In this document: positions 10,880 through 21,028 of the stretch, one piece after another
Layout: every line of letters begins with the position of its first letter
How positions within the stretch are numbered: position 1 is the stretch's first letter
NCBI GenBank assembly: GCA_019009955.1
Contig: CM032230.1
Location: forward strand, 30,603,501-30,667,500
DNA length: 64,000 nt
From: Riptortus pedestris
Lineage: Eukaryota > Arthropoda > Insecta > Hemiptera > Alydidae
Reading direction: 5' to 3'
The notes under the pieces: model-generated
Told to the model about the DNA's origin: nothing
What the model saw: only the letters and a program-made list of their open reading frames with translations
Database searches by the model: none
Translations under genes and position numbers: made by a program

Positions 10880-11345
10880 ATATTTTTTATTTTTAATTTA
10901 CACATAATTGTAAAGTTGTTTTGAAAACAAAATGCCCTCCCCCACCCCTCCCGGTCAAAAGCCCCCAGCTGGTGTTTATAGAAGCCGATTTATTCGGGAG
11001 TCTATGATGATCGTATCTGATAAATAGAGCTGTTTTTAATGGGGACTGTGGGTGCCATTGTAATGTATGGGGCGCTGCCCATTCAGCCGGCCATGACAAT
11101 GGGACGTTTATCCTAACACTTCATTATTAGGGAATCACGTAACCGATCCCAGCTGGTCTCTAATGGCCCCGCCGGTTTATTACAACACCAGTTGGTTCCC
11201 GCCAAATAATTTGCTCTTGACGATTTGCTCCGATAACGAGTACAAATATAGTAATATTGGGGGAAAATTAATTAATACGGATTATTGCTGTCGCTTCCGA
11301 ATCCTCTCTGATTATTTGATATTTATTTAGGGCTTCCGCGTATTT
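10880..11345. other. GC-richer unique island (possible conserved non-coding block)
   Basis: The sequence changes from AT-desert to near-balanced composition: CCCCAGCTGGTGTTTATAG, ATTCAGCCGGCCATGAC, CCAGCTGGTCTCTAATGG and CGCCGGTTTATTACAAC. There is no coding periodicity or domain in the overlapping minus-strand frame, and no match to any repeat in this window. Interpretation as a regulatory block is inference only. Confidence 0.35.
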
Positions 11346-12689
11346 AACTGTGTAACTAACTCACTTATTTTGACTTTCATGATCAGTTCAGTTTCCATGT
11401 TCAAGAGTGATTCATTTATTCTAGATGAACACTTTTCCCTGGTCGCTTACAGATCTACTAGTTTTAAGTCATATGTTAATGACTCTAGATAATTAAAATG
11501 TTTTAAAAATGATATAGAAACCAGAGATTAATCATTCAATAATGAGTTGAATTTAGCCATTTCTCGACATTATTACTTATAATTTCGCCATCTTACACAA
11601 AATGAATATTTCAGAAAAGAAATAATTTTTTTATTTATTTATCTTCATTTTGATGTTAATAGCATCAGACTCTGAGGTAAAGGGAAACTATTTTATGACT
11701 GTGTGTGTTTATATATATTTTAATAATATAAGAATTATAGTATGATGACATTTTTAAAAAAAAAAAAAAAAAATAACATCCAATAAGACTTCTGTAAAAA
11801 TTACTTATCATCCTTTTCTAGCCGGAATGAGTCGATTTTATTCAGGGTCAGATTTTATTCAATTATCTATTATTAAAAAAAAAATACTATAATCCAAACG
11901 GGAATCGAGACCACGATATAGAATTAGTACACCCTAAAAGTACAGAAACATATTCATTATACTATTAAACCTTATTTTTTTGGAGGACTGAATATGACAG
12001 TACGAGATCAAAATTTTTCGAAAATAGTTTTTAGCCTGTCTCCATTAAACATTAAAATGTTCTACACAAGACGTGTTTGTCCGCATAAATCAACCCCTCC
12101 CAACTTCAAGTTATTTAATCAAAAATGTAATAAAGCAATACTTTATCAGCCTAACGAAATACGTATTTTTCTTATTTCCTTGTATAACAAAATTGAGTAG
12201 CTACACAGGACAATTTACTCCTATAATCCAATCTTAATTAATACATACAATTTGAAAATTGATGCTTGCACTTTAAAACAGATATTACAATTTCTTAATA
12301 TATGTGGATTAAAAGTGTTTTAGATACAGAGTTTTATGAAAATAACCAACTGTAAAAATTTATATCTTATCTAAATCGAAATTATTATTAATTTATTTTG
12401 TTCAACTTTATTTATCAGTATTAATTGTTTTAATAGTACTTCCCTATGGTACATAAAGATTTTGGATTCTGATTTTTGCTTAATGCCTTGCAATGTATTT
12501 TGTTGTGTTCCATATCTGCTTTTGAGTAAATTTTCGTTTAAATTAATTTTGTTTGTCATGTCGATTGAGAAGATTTTCTTTTATTGTTTAGGTCACTGCC
12601 ACAGCTCCGAAGATCCAAATAAATAAATAATCCAATCACTATAAGGTTTTGAGCTAAATCTAAAACAAGAAAATATGTATATGGATGAA
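11346..12689. other. AT-rich non-coding stretch
   Basis: Contains an A-run at about 11757-11773 and short open frames without domains (11994-12200, 12371-12559). No repeat ends recognised. Confidence 0.5.
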
Positions 12690-12719
12690 GTAAAAATTAT
12701 TAATAATTTTTTTTTTCTA

Positions 12720-13290
12720 CCGTAACTCACAATTTCGTCAACAAAGGCCTCGTGGATCTGCATAATGTAAGTAATTCGTAGCTTTCAGCAGCTAACTACC
12801 ATCGCCATAGCTAAAATAAGTCAGCTTTGAGCTGCTTGAAGCAGCTAAGAGTTAAAAAAAAAATTAAATCGCGAGGAATCACAAGATTTGTTGTTTTTCG
12901 ACGAAATAAATATTATTTCCAGAGCTGAGGACAATAATTTAAGTTGTTGCTTTTAAGAGGCTTTTACCACTACTGGATGAGAGCACGAGACAAAATGGAG
13001 GCGGCTTTATGAACTGCAAAAAGTAATATTCCATTAAACCGAAACGCCCAGCCATCTAATTTACGAGAGCTACAAAGAATTGACTCGGGAGAAAAATGTC
13101 TCTTAAAAATATTCGTTGGCAGAATCGTGGCATAACTCTAGAGCCGCGGTATGGGGCTGTGGTGGGGCGCCTCTCTGTCTGCAAAGGGCAGTTTGTCTGT
13201 CTTCCTCTCTCCCCCAGTTCTTTTCGAGTGCTAGTTTATTTGAGAACATTTGTGTCATTTTTCCATAACTTCTCTCTACCCCCTGTCTCA
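12720..13290. other. GC-richer unique island with palindrome
   Basis: Unique-looking sequence including the 17-bp palindrome AGCTGCTTGAAGCAGCT (12830-12846), GGCGGCTTTATGAACTGC and CCCAGCCATCTAATTTACG. TTTATGA and TAATTTA-like cores are of the kind bound by homeodomain factors, but such short sites are weak evidence. No coding evidence. Confidence 0.3.
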
Positions 13291-13666
13291 CTCTCTCACA
13301 CACACACACACACTCTCATTCTCTCTCCCTCTTCCTCCCTCACTCTACTTCCCCTTAGAGCGTCCTCTTTCGGCCAATGTTCTCAGAAACTTCTTCAATA
13401 ATCCTTTGTGTGCTTAATATGATAAGAACTTCCCGACATAGTTTCTCTTACAATTCCACAAATTGGTTTAGGAGGGAAAATATTTTCCATTTTTCAACAT
13501 CCAATCTCATTAAGATAATTATTTGTCTTTTGGAGGACAAAAAGGAGAGAAGACAAATATGAAGTTTTAAATCATACCAGCAAATGAATGTTTGTTAGTT
13601 TCTTAATGAGTAGGAAAGCACTGGAGGGGTAAAGATATTAATTGTTTACTATGCCTGTGAATTTCA

Positions 13667-13773
13667 GCAGATTTCCCTTAAGGGCGATCGGGGGACGTTG
13701 TACTCATGACGCGATTGTCCATAAATTTCTTCAAATGTCCATCGATCCTAATTACTAAATGATTTCCTTTCAA

Positions 13774-13775
<2 letters not shown>
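13667..13775 (+). mobile_element. HINE 5'-end fragment
   Basis: AGCAGATTTCCCTTAAGGGC, GTACTCATGACGCGATT and AAATGTCCATCGATCC are the family 5' landmarks. The fragment stops where a (TC)n array begins, in the position normally held by (TA)n. It lies exactly between the two tandem duplication units. Confidence 0.8.

Positions 13776-13776
<1 letters not shown>

Positions 13777-13812
<36 letters not shown>
13777..13812. repeat. (TC)n microsatellite
   Basis: About 17 TC units followed by a CA-rich run; no coding value despite a long serine/leucine frame through it. Confidence 0.95.
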
Positions 13813-13816
<4 letters not shown>

Positions 13817-14320
13817 GCACGCACACACCCGCGCTCTCATTCTCTCTTCCTCCCTCACTCTATTTCCCCTTTCGGCCAATGTTCTCAGAAACTTCTTCAA
13901 TAATCCTTTGTGTGCTTAATATAATAAGAGCTTCCCGACATAGTTTCTTTTACAATTCCACAAATTGGTTTATTTATTAATTTATTAAAGTAATAACTAA
14001 AACAAAAGTGAGAGAAGACAAATATGACGCGAGTTTTTAATCATACAAGCAAATGAATAGTTGTTAGAGTAGGAAAGCACTGGAAGGATAAAAATATTAT
14101 TTGTTTACTATGCCTGTGATTTTTTTTTCGGTTTTTCTCTTAATAAGTATTTCATAATTAGTTTATCTTGATTTTCGGATCTATTTAATTAATTAATTTA
14201 AGACATTTATACACTTTCACATCTCCGTTATTATAAGTCAGATCGAAAAAGTGTATAAAATAAATCGTATTGCACATTCAATTTCCTATAAATAGTATAA
14301 TATACTAGATAGATGCAAAT

Positions 14321-14423
14321 ATCAATCAAATTTTAGTAGTCCAAGATTTTAAGATGGGGAAGGAGGGTGCACAAGACCCCCCCCCCCCATCTTAAAATCT
14401 TGGACTACTAAAATTTGATTGAT
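14321..14423. repeat. Perfect 39-bp inverted repeat
   Basis: The left arm 14321-14359 (ATCAATCAAATTTTAGTAGT to AAGATGGGG) is the exact reverse complement of the right arm 14385-14423. The 25-nt spacer includes GTGCAC and a C-run. At 37930-37980 only the right arm exists (CCCCATCTTAAAGTTTTAG), so the left arm here looks like an added inverted copy. Confidence 0.9.
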
Positions 14424-14452
14424 TGAGATAAACATTATTCTGATTCATTATA

Positions 14453-14698
14453 TTATTATTATTTATTAACGTCCACTTTTTGCAACTCAGGCTAATCGGG
14501 ACGGGTTATCTACAGGTTACCACCCTTTTCTAGCCAGGGTGGGATTTTAGGACGTTATTTAATGAATTTCGTCACTAAATAATTTCCTTTGCCCAGGCAA
14601 GAATCGAACTCGCCACTCTGGGTTTACCATGTGAGATAAAGGTCAACGCTTTAACTCGCATGGCTAACCTGAGCCCATAACTGTAATTTATAATGATT
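14453..14698 (-). mobile_element. tRNA-derived SINE (full length)
   Basis: On the minus strand the head has an A-box-like TTAGCCATGCGAGTTAAAG and a B-box GAGTTCGATTCTTGCC. Then come a shared body (GTGACGAAATTCATTAAAT, TCCCACCCTGGCTAG, ACCCGTCCCGATTAGCC) and a tail AAAAAGTGGACGTTAATAAA with (ATT)n. GATTCATTATA is repeated on both sides (14442-14452 and 14699-14709). About 22 bp between the SINE head and the right duplicate (ACTGTAATTTATAATGATT) is an inverted copy of the flanking HINE, an unusual joint. Confidence 0.85.
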
Positions 14699-15057
14699 GA
14701 TTCATTATAAATTACAGTACTAGGTATAGTACATAGTTTTCAATAAAATGAATATATTATATTCTGATATGTTTTAGTTATTATTTTTCTTTCCTGTGAG
14801 CCGTTGGCAGACCTGTTTTTTTTTTATATTTAAGACTCTCCTCCTGGCAGGGGAAAGATTTCTTATTTCCGTTTGTATTTATTTACTTAATATTCACGGT
14901 GGTGTTGTGTTAGCAGTATGTAGGTTTATCTATTATCAATCTTCACGAGGGAAATCTGCTTAGTTTACTAAGCCCCTGTGTGACGGACTTTTTCAAAAAA
15001 TTGGTTAAATGTGCATTAATACTACCCAGTAGTTCACGAAATAGTACTGTCTTCAGT

Positions 15058-15154
15058 AACTTGGATTATTAGCTCAGCGGTAAATATTGAATTTACTGAG
15101 CTTACATCACTTCCTTTAGTCCATAATAATCCACGAGTAACCACAAGATGACAT
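15058..15154. repeat. Flank shared with the HINE at 58598
   Basis: GCTCAGCGGTAAATATTGAA to AGTCCATAATAATCCACGAG recurs nearly identically at about 58530-58598, again immediately upstream of a HINE of the same sub-lineage. It is not present before other copies. Confidence 0.75.
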
Positions 15155-15280
15155 TTTAGCAGATTTCCCTTAAGGGAAATCAATTATTAAGGTTTTTACT
15201 CACGACGGAATTTTCGAAATTTTTCCTCAAATGTCCATCGATCCTACCAAGTAGATGACGAAAATGAGATCCGTTCAAAA

Positions 15281-15344
<64 letters not shown>

Positions 15345-15782
15345 CTGTTACCGCTCTAGCGGTCGCAATTTTTGTTTGATCGTTACCAAACTCGATATTT
15401 AGTCGTTTTATGTAAAAAGAAAGATCAAGTTCGTTAACGGCTGAAATCGGACAAGTGGGAGGGGGGGTTTAGAGGGGAGGATTTTCGAAAATTCGAAATA
15501 TCTCCGTTACTATACGTCGGCTCGAAAAATTGTAAAGAATCAATCTTATTGCAAATAAAATTTACTATAAATAGTGTTATGTACATTTATTTTCTATCTT
15601 GAATATTAACCGAGATATTTGCATTTTTATTAAATCTGGCTGGATCTCGGAAGGGAGTGACTTTCCCGCCAAAAGCTAGTTCGGCCGTTTCTTGACTGCT
15701 CCGCTCTCGTGAAATTTCTCTATTGTAAAACTTCATGTGGGAAATCTGCTTAGTTTACGCAGCCCCTGCGTGACGGACTTTT
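15155..15782 (+). mobile_element. HINE-type (non-autonomous Helentron/Helitron2-like) element, complete reference copy
   Basis: A complete copy. The 5' subterminal repeat AGCAGATTTCCC (15158-15169) lies in the perfect palindrome GATTTCCCTTAAGGGAAATC. About 110 bp later comes a (TA)n array (15284-15340), then a conserved body (CGGTCGCAATTTTTGTTTG, AGTTCGTTAACGGCTGAAAT, a G-run, AATATCTCCGTTAC, ATTAACCGAGATATTTGC). The end is the inverse repeat GGGAAATCTGCT (15739-15750), a stem-loop ACGCAG CCC CTGCGT (15757-15771) and GACGGACTTTT. Inverted subterminal repeats, an internal microsatellite, a 3' hairpin and T-rich ends are the published hallmarks of HINE/DINE-1 elements. It has no coding capacity; rolling-circle mobilisation in trans is inferred from the family. 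Confidence 0.88.
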
Positions 15783-16034
15783 ATCCTTGGTGACATCTGT
15801 AAAGACCCAAATGATACAAACATTTATTTAAATCTAATAATTCATACTTTAGAAAATTATATCTTTTTTTTGAATTGTAAATTGAAATCAATTCGAATTT
15901 TAGCCGCTTCCAAGTTAAGACTAAAGGTCATTCATAAATCCGGTGTTAAAAAAAATATTTCATTGCATTTTATATCGAAGTCGCTTATTAGGTACAAAAA
16001 ATGAAAGATTGATAGTTTGTAGGACAATTTACAT

Positions 16035-16265
16035 ATTTAATCCAGAAAAGACATGACCCTTTGCGAAGATAGCCGAGACACCGTGACGCACTTCATCCTT
16101 AAATGCCCCGTTTTAGCAGAGAGAAGAAACCACCTCCTGAAAAGTCTCAACATTCCACAGCGATCCATGTAGAATTTGTTTGACCTTATGAACAAGAATA
16201 AAATAAACTACATATATGTTTTCATACTTAAAGGTCTTTACGTCAGAGGGAAAAATACAAACAAT
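16035..16265 (+). pseudogene. LINE ORF2 C-terminal zinc-knuckle remnant
   Basis: One forward frame reads RKDMTLCEDSRDTVTHFILK, CPVLAERRNHLLKSL, NIPQRSM, stop, NLFDLMNKNK. This fits the C-x-HxxxxCP-x-R-x2-L motif that closes ORF2 of RNase H-bearing LINEs. The first cysteine pair is incomplete. Nothing upstream of about 16035 is clearly coding. It is unlike the tails at 2536 and 45137, so it represents another LINE lineage. Confidence 0.65.
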
Positions 16266-16830
16266 ATAATTATTAAAATAAAATTAATTATTTATGTTTT
16301 TTTCTATAGTAATTATTGTATATAGTTTTTGTCTTTTGTTATTTTTAAATTAATTCTCTGTTTACGTTTATATAAAGAAAAGATAAACGAAAAATGTAAT
16401 CACGAACATGGGCTGAACCCTTGCTATAAAATTGTTAAATTTTTAAAAGCAATAAAAATATTCCTTATTTTTTATCGAAGTAAAATTCTGTTTAATAAAT
16501 TTTTTGGCATGCTGTTTAATATATCTAATGTTACAATAACGCCTTTAGTGTTTACATTTCCAGTCTTATTTGCATAGGATCAAAACTATCATAATGATTA
16601 GAATGCCAGATTAAGTCGACATACAATTAAAGTTAGTGAATATCATTTACTCTGAGCAGTTGGTTTACATCATCGACCATTGCTCTAATGAAATATAATG
16701 TTTATAATATTTCATTTCCACAAGATACTACCACTGAGAATAATAAAATGGGCTAATGAGTTCTAAGGTTATAGTTAACAATTAATGGTTAAATTGTTCT
16801 CAAGAACTCTTAGCACTCTTAATGAGAACT
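16266..16830. other. AT-rich non-coding stretch
   Basis: The 82-codon forward frame at 16329-16577 is rich in Phe, Lys and Ile, as expected from AT-rich DNA, and has no domain. No repeat ends recognised. Confidence 0.5.
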
Positions 16831-17010
16831 AACAACGGCGAGAGACTTAAACTCCAGGCACTTTGCATAATTACTTAAATCTTTTAAATCTTTCCCGAAA
16901 GTAATAACTCTCCAAAAGAAAACTAAGCAAACAGAACTTTGAAACGCTCCGGTACTTAAAGATAACAGCGGAAGTTAGAGTAACAATCATAGAAACAGAA
17001 AATAATGTGT
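16830..17010. other. Unique island with octamer-like site
   Basis: Less AT-rich unique sequence containing CACTTTGCATAATTACTTAA, which resembles a POU/homeodomain composite site, and GAAACGCTCCGGTACTTAAAG. No coding signal. Regulatory function is conjecture. Confidence 0.25.
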
Positions 17011-17197
17011 GTGAATAGTTTTGAATCATGTCTTCATAATTAAGTAATTATGACATCATTCTTATTCCATATATGTTTAAGTGTGTGAGCAGTGTGAATT
17101 GTGATGAGGTCCTCGTAAAAAATCGCAACCCTCTACTGGCCACCTATTTTTGCTCACTTCTACCTTAGTAGATATTTAAGTTCAGGTAGTAATAATG

Positions 17198-17202
<5 letters not shown>

Positions 17203-17234
<32 letters not shown>

Positions 17235-17640
17235 AGAATACTTCGAAAATATAATTTAAAAGCAGTATTCAGGCCACATCAAATATTCAACAAATATTTA
17301 AAGAGCCCAAACGACACCCAATTATTACAAGATAGTGGAGTATATATGATACCTTGTGATTTTGGTAAGGTTTATGGGGGACAGACAGGCCGAAGACTGC
17401 TACAAGAGTCAGCCAACACATGACTGATCTGAAACATAACAGAACAAAGACATCCGCCATTGCCAAACACGCAAGTATTTGTCCCAACCAAATTAAATTT
17501 GACGAGACGAAGGTTTTATACTGATAGGAACACCTCGATAAAAGATTAGTACTGGAAGCCCTAGATTTAAATTAGAGAACAAATACTATAAACGGCGTGG
17601 ACGGTGTCATACTTTCTGAAACGTGGAAGGCCATACTAAA
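17203..17640 (+). pseudogene. Penelope-like retroelement GIY-YIG endonuclease remnant
   Basis: The frame from 17229 reads ARILRKYNLKAVFRPHQ, then NDTQLLQDSGVYMIPCDFG, KVYGGQTGRRL. GVYMIPC...VYGGQTGR is the GIY-YIG core. Another frame continues HMTDLKHNRTKTSAIAKHA, then NQIKFDETKVLY, HLDKRLVLEALDLN and NGVDGVILSETWKAI, the downstream order of the same domain (SAxAxH, IxFDxTxVL, RLxxEAxxI, NxxDGxxLSxxW). Frameshifts and stops separate these. The RT part is absent. The fragment begins directly at a (TA)n array and another (TA)n lies downstream, suggesting TA-repeat targeting. Confidence 0.75.
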
Positions 17641-17693
17641 ATAAAACTCCAAAACATATGATTAATTGAAGTAGCTATTCAAATCAAATTTAT

Positions 17694-17733
17694 GCCTGAC
17701 GAAGATGGACGCATTTCCATCGAAAATTTGCAG
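17694..17733 (+). ncRNA. Candidate hammerhead-like motif downstream of the Penelope-like ORF
   Basis: CTGACGA (17696-17702) is followed by one extra A, stem GATGGA/TCCATC with a 6-nt loop, then GAA (17722-17724). AA/TT can make a minimal stem III and TGC (17693-17695) can pair with GCA (17730-17732) as stem I. Hammerheads are known in Penelope-like elements. The extra base before stem II and the very short stems I and III make activity uncertain. Confidence 0.35.
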
Positions 17734-17817
17734 AACATCAAAAATTCCAACCGCTGGAGCAGATCGCCGAAATCCTCACAATGACCGATACTTCCCAGCT
17801 ATGCAGCCTCAAAACTA

Positions 17818-17820
<3 letters not shown>

Positions 17821-17870
<50 letters not shown>
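17821..17870. repeat. (TA)n microsatellite
   Basis: About 25 uninterrupted TA units closing the Penelope-like segment on its right side. Confidence 0.95.
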
Positions 17871-17872
<2 letters not shown>

Positions 17873-18494
17873 GTTGGTAAATCTGATTAGGCGTTGCAAA
17901 AGCCTTAATTACCGATTGTTGTAAATAAATATACTTGGAATTTATTTGTGAACGTCCTGCAATTGCAATAAATTTTGTGGCACCCAATGCTAAATTCAAT
18001 CAAAGCTGATAATCTAATGATAGGCTATTAGCATCCTATATATTATTTGAATAAAAGATTTAAAGTTATTTTATAATGTGTTTCGTGGTTAAATGAAAGG
18101 GATTGTTGAACTAAACTCACTTAAAACGAGATTCCAACAATTAAAAATATTTGGTGTTTGGAAAATCACAAAATAGTTTATTTAATTCAATAGCTGCTTA
18201 TTGTTATATTTCTTGTACTAAATTTACCATTCATTTCTTCATGTTACAGACTAATCAAATACAAATATTCAGTACCTTCTACTTCAGAAGGATTGGTTAC
18301 TTAAAAATAACGCAAACTGATTAACAGCATTAGAATAGTATAGTTCATTTTGTGCTTCAACAGAAACTATTTACTGCGAGATAGAAATGGTCTATTGATG
18401 AAATAACGGTAGTTGGCGGAACACTACTTTTCCTATAATAATGACTATTAAATTTTAAAAAAAATAAACGAACCCACCAAGATTTTTGTCCGCC
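17871..18494. other. AT-rich non-coding stretch
   Basis: No gene or recognisable repeat terminus. Confidence 0.5.
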
Positions 18495-18945
18495 TATATT
18501 CAATTCTTCATATTTTCTTGGCAAGAGTCACAAAAAAAAAAAAAAAAACATTTTTTACGCGTACACCCCTTAATACTGCCCTACATGTTTCCATCCACCA
18601 CCTCTTCAGGGGCTCTCGCTTTCCAAAAAATAGTAGCATTAATTTAAAAAAACAAAAAAAAAACATTAATTTTAAAATCCTAAACCATATGATAATTCTT
18701 TACTACATAGAGTATTAATAAGTGCCTACTTACGTATATATTTACTAAATCTAATTAAAAATTGCTACCTACATTTCTGAAGTGGTCGTTTCCCTCTTAA
18801 ATTCGTTGCGACTGTCCTCACTGGGGCGGTAGTTGATACTGAGGTTCACGAAATAGGTTAAGTCAGCTGATTACAATCGATTATTCGTACGTCAACCTTG
18901 AACTCGATTCTTTCGCGTCAAAATTTAAATTCGATTAGTTTGTGA
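18495..18945 (-). mobile_element. Hammerhead-motif repeat, copy B
   Basis: Aligns along its length with copy C at 25185-25605: TTGGCAAGAGTCAC, ACTGCCCTACATGTTTC, CACCTCTTCAGGGGCTC, then TAAATCTAATTA, ACATTTCTGAAGTGGTCG, GCGACTGTCCTCAC, GTAGTTGATACTGAGG and GGTTAAGTCAGCT. On the minus strand 18613-18578 reads GCCC, CTGAAGA, a G-rich segment, GAA, ACATGT, A, GGGC. That is the hammerhead core in its best form here (CTGAAGA), but the stem II partner has been lost. No ORF. Confidence 0.65.
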
Positions 18946-19480
18946 TCCTTCCAAGAAAATATGAAGAATATATAAAAATATTGGGCCAAAATAAGAATAA
19001 TAATACAATAGTAATGTGAAAAATACATAATGTACATGAATTCAGATTTAAAACTCACTGAATCACCGTGCATTTTACAATAGAAAATGAAGTACATTTC
19101 CCCCAAACCTGCGCTAGTTTCTTGTAATTACATTCTTTTAACGTTTATACACATAATTAATTGTTACAAATAGCGGAAAAATATTGTTTTCTATGGTAGG
19201 AATTATATTTTGATCGAAATATTGTTGTTTTATTATTTTAATTGTACACCTATAGTTAATTTGGATGGGTTATCTTGCGGTTATCATTCTTTTCTAGCAG
19301 AATTGGAACAAGGTGATTCCGGTCATTAAAAATATTGGAATCCATACTCTCCACTTCCAGTTAACAACGTGTGTTACTACCGACGCCTTGGTGTGTGGCT
19401 AACCACAGACACATGGGAAATTCAAATTGCACACGAAACGCATGTATAAATTCCAGAGGATTTGTTTACAATTAATTTAA
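18946..19480. other. AT-rich stretch with a heavily diverged SINE
   Basis: At about 19229-19400 the order TTTGGATGGGTTATCTTGCGG, TTCTTTTCTAGCAGAATTGG and, at the end, GTGTGGCTAACC resembles the minus-strand SINE with many substitutions. The rest is AT-rich without features. Confidence 0.4.
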
Positions 19481-19905
19481 ACAGCAAACAATCCCTTAAT
19501 TAGGACTTCTCCGTGAAAACGAACTTGATTAAAGTTACGAAGCCCACATGAATATTAAGTCGGAAGAAGAAGACAGAGTGAAATGACTAAGATATTCCGT
19601 TGAACCCTGAGTGGGGAGCTGCGAGACAATGGCGAGGATTAAGGATGCAAATCTGAGAGTTGCAATTAGTCGAAGGGGAACATAGTTAGCTGGCCTCATT
19701 TCCTTCCCATAAATACTTTGACAGGCCTTTCCTTCCGGTCAACTCGGGGTCCGGCTCAAAATGTTGTGTCTCCAAGTTTATCTCAGAGAACTTTTAAAGG
19801 CAGAATATCGGCCCAATTTAAGTACTTAGCCGAGGATTTTTCTTTCTTCATTGCTTGAGCCACTAGACTCTTTGCTGTCTATTCCATACAGTGTGCTTGT
19901 GATAA
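19481..19905. other. GC-richer unique island
   Basis: Balanced composition and no match to repeats in the window: GGGGAGCTGCGAGACAATGG, CTTTGACAGGCCTTTCC, CGGTCAACTCGGGGTCCGG. No convincing coding frame. It may be a conserved non-coding block. Confidence 0.3.
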
Positions 19906-19990
19906 ACTAGAATATTTCTTAGAAGGGTTAAATATTATTTTGTGTTTGTAATTCATGTAAAACTACAAAATCACTGAAATGCCATTTAAT

Positions 19991-20566
19991 TTTAGCAGAT
20001 TTCCCTTAAGGGAAATCAGCTATTGAGGTCGTACTCATGACGCGGTTTTCGAAAAATTTCTTCAAACGTCCATCGATCCTAACCAGGAGATGACGAACAT
20101 GAGGTACGTTCAAAATTGTATATATTTGTCTGTTAACGCTCTAGCGGTCGTAATTTTTTTTGGATCGTTTCCAAACTCGATATTTAAAGGTTTTACGCAA
20201 TAAGACAGACCAAGTTCGTTAATGGCTGAAATCGGACTAGTGGGAGGGGGGGTTTAGAGTGGGGGATTTTCGAAATGTCGAAATATCTCAGTTACCATAA
20301 GTCAGATCAGAAAATTGTAAGGAACCAATCTTATTGCAAATTAAATTTACTATAAATATTGTTCTATACATTTATTCTCTATCTTGAATATTAACCGAGA
20401 AATTTGCATTTATATTAAATGTGGGAGGATAACGCATGAGTTTCACGCCAAAACCTAGTTCGGCCGTTTCCGTAACTGATTGGCTCTGGTATGGAGATTT
20501 CTCAATTGTATAACTTCACGTGGGAAATCTGCTTAATTTACGCAGCCCCTGTGGACGGACTCTTTT
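19991..20566 (+). mobile_element. HINE-type element, complete, unexpanded microsatellite
   Basis: 5' AGCAGATTTCCC at 19994, palindrome GATTTCCCTTAAGGGAAATC, full body, then CACGTGGGAAATCTGCT, stem-loop remnant ACGCAGCCCCTGTGG and a short T-run. The usual TA array is reduced to TATATATT, showing that array length is not needed for a full-length copy. The tail GTTCGGCCGTTTC places it with the 15155 subfamily. Confidence 0.85.
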
Positions 20567-20967
20567 ATAGGTTAGGAAATGTGTAATATATTTTGTACTG
20601 TCTGTACAAAAACAATCAGTTTCATTCGATATCATTTTATTTTTGATTTGCTGTATAGAAAAAAACGCTAATAAGGGTTGTTACTTCTAGATAATAATAC
20701 AAATATTTCCAATACAATGCTGTAACTGCACACAATAAAAAATATCGCCAACCGTCGCTCTCCCACTGACATAATAATCCTTAATATTTATCTCAGACTT
20801 TTATTTTTACTAGCCACATATCATGTTCTTTAATGGCTAAAATTGGACCAGAAAGAGTAGGTGAATATTGAAAATTCAAAATATATCAGATATTATATAT
20901 AATTTACCACTTCATTCGAAGCTTAAATGCCAAAATATGTTTTTCATTGAACTTTCACTGTTTGAGC

Positions 20968-21028
<61 letters not shown>

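Larger units (their letters stand above)
13297..14119. repeat. Local tandem duplication flanking a HINE 5' end
   Basis: Two units share CACACA/CTCTCATTCTCTC, TTCGGCCAATGTTCTCAG, ATAATCCTTTGTGTGC, then GAGAGAAGACAAATATGA and GTTTACTATGCCTGTGA. Unit 1 is about 13297-13663 and unit 2 about 13810-14119. The offset is about 513 bp in the first half and 456 bp in the second because unit 2 lacks some internal sequence. Paired open frames in both units reflect this duplication and simple-sequence translation, not genes. Confidence 0.8.
14215..14993 (+). mobile_element. HINE-type element, long-tail subfamily, with nested SINE
   Basis: Begins inside the family body (ATCTCCGTTATTATAAGTC, AGATCGAAAAAGTG). 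It continues through the palindrome at 14321-14423 and the subfamily tail, and ends with GAGGGAAATCTGCTTAG, an altered stem-loop (CTAAGCCCCTGTGTG) and GACGGACTTTTT. A SINE splits the tail at GATTCATTATA. The element matches 37680-38298 region by region once the SINE is removed. The 5' third is missing. Confidence 0.75.

Noticed and set aside
14580..14676. Possible functional tRNA gene
   Set aside because: A- and B-boxes belong to a repeated SINE head with a SINE body and duplications. No cloverleaf could be completed.
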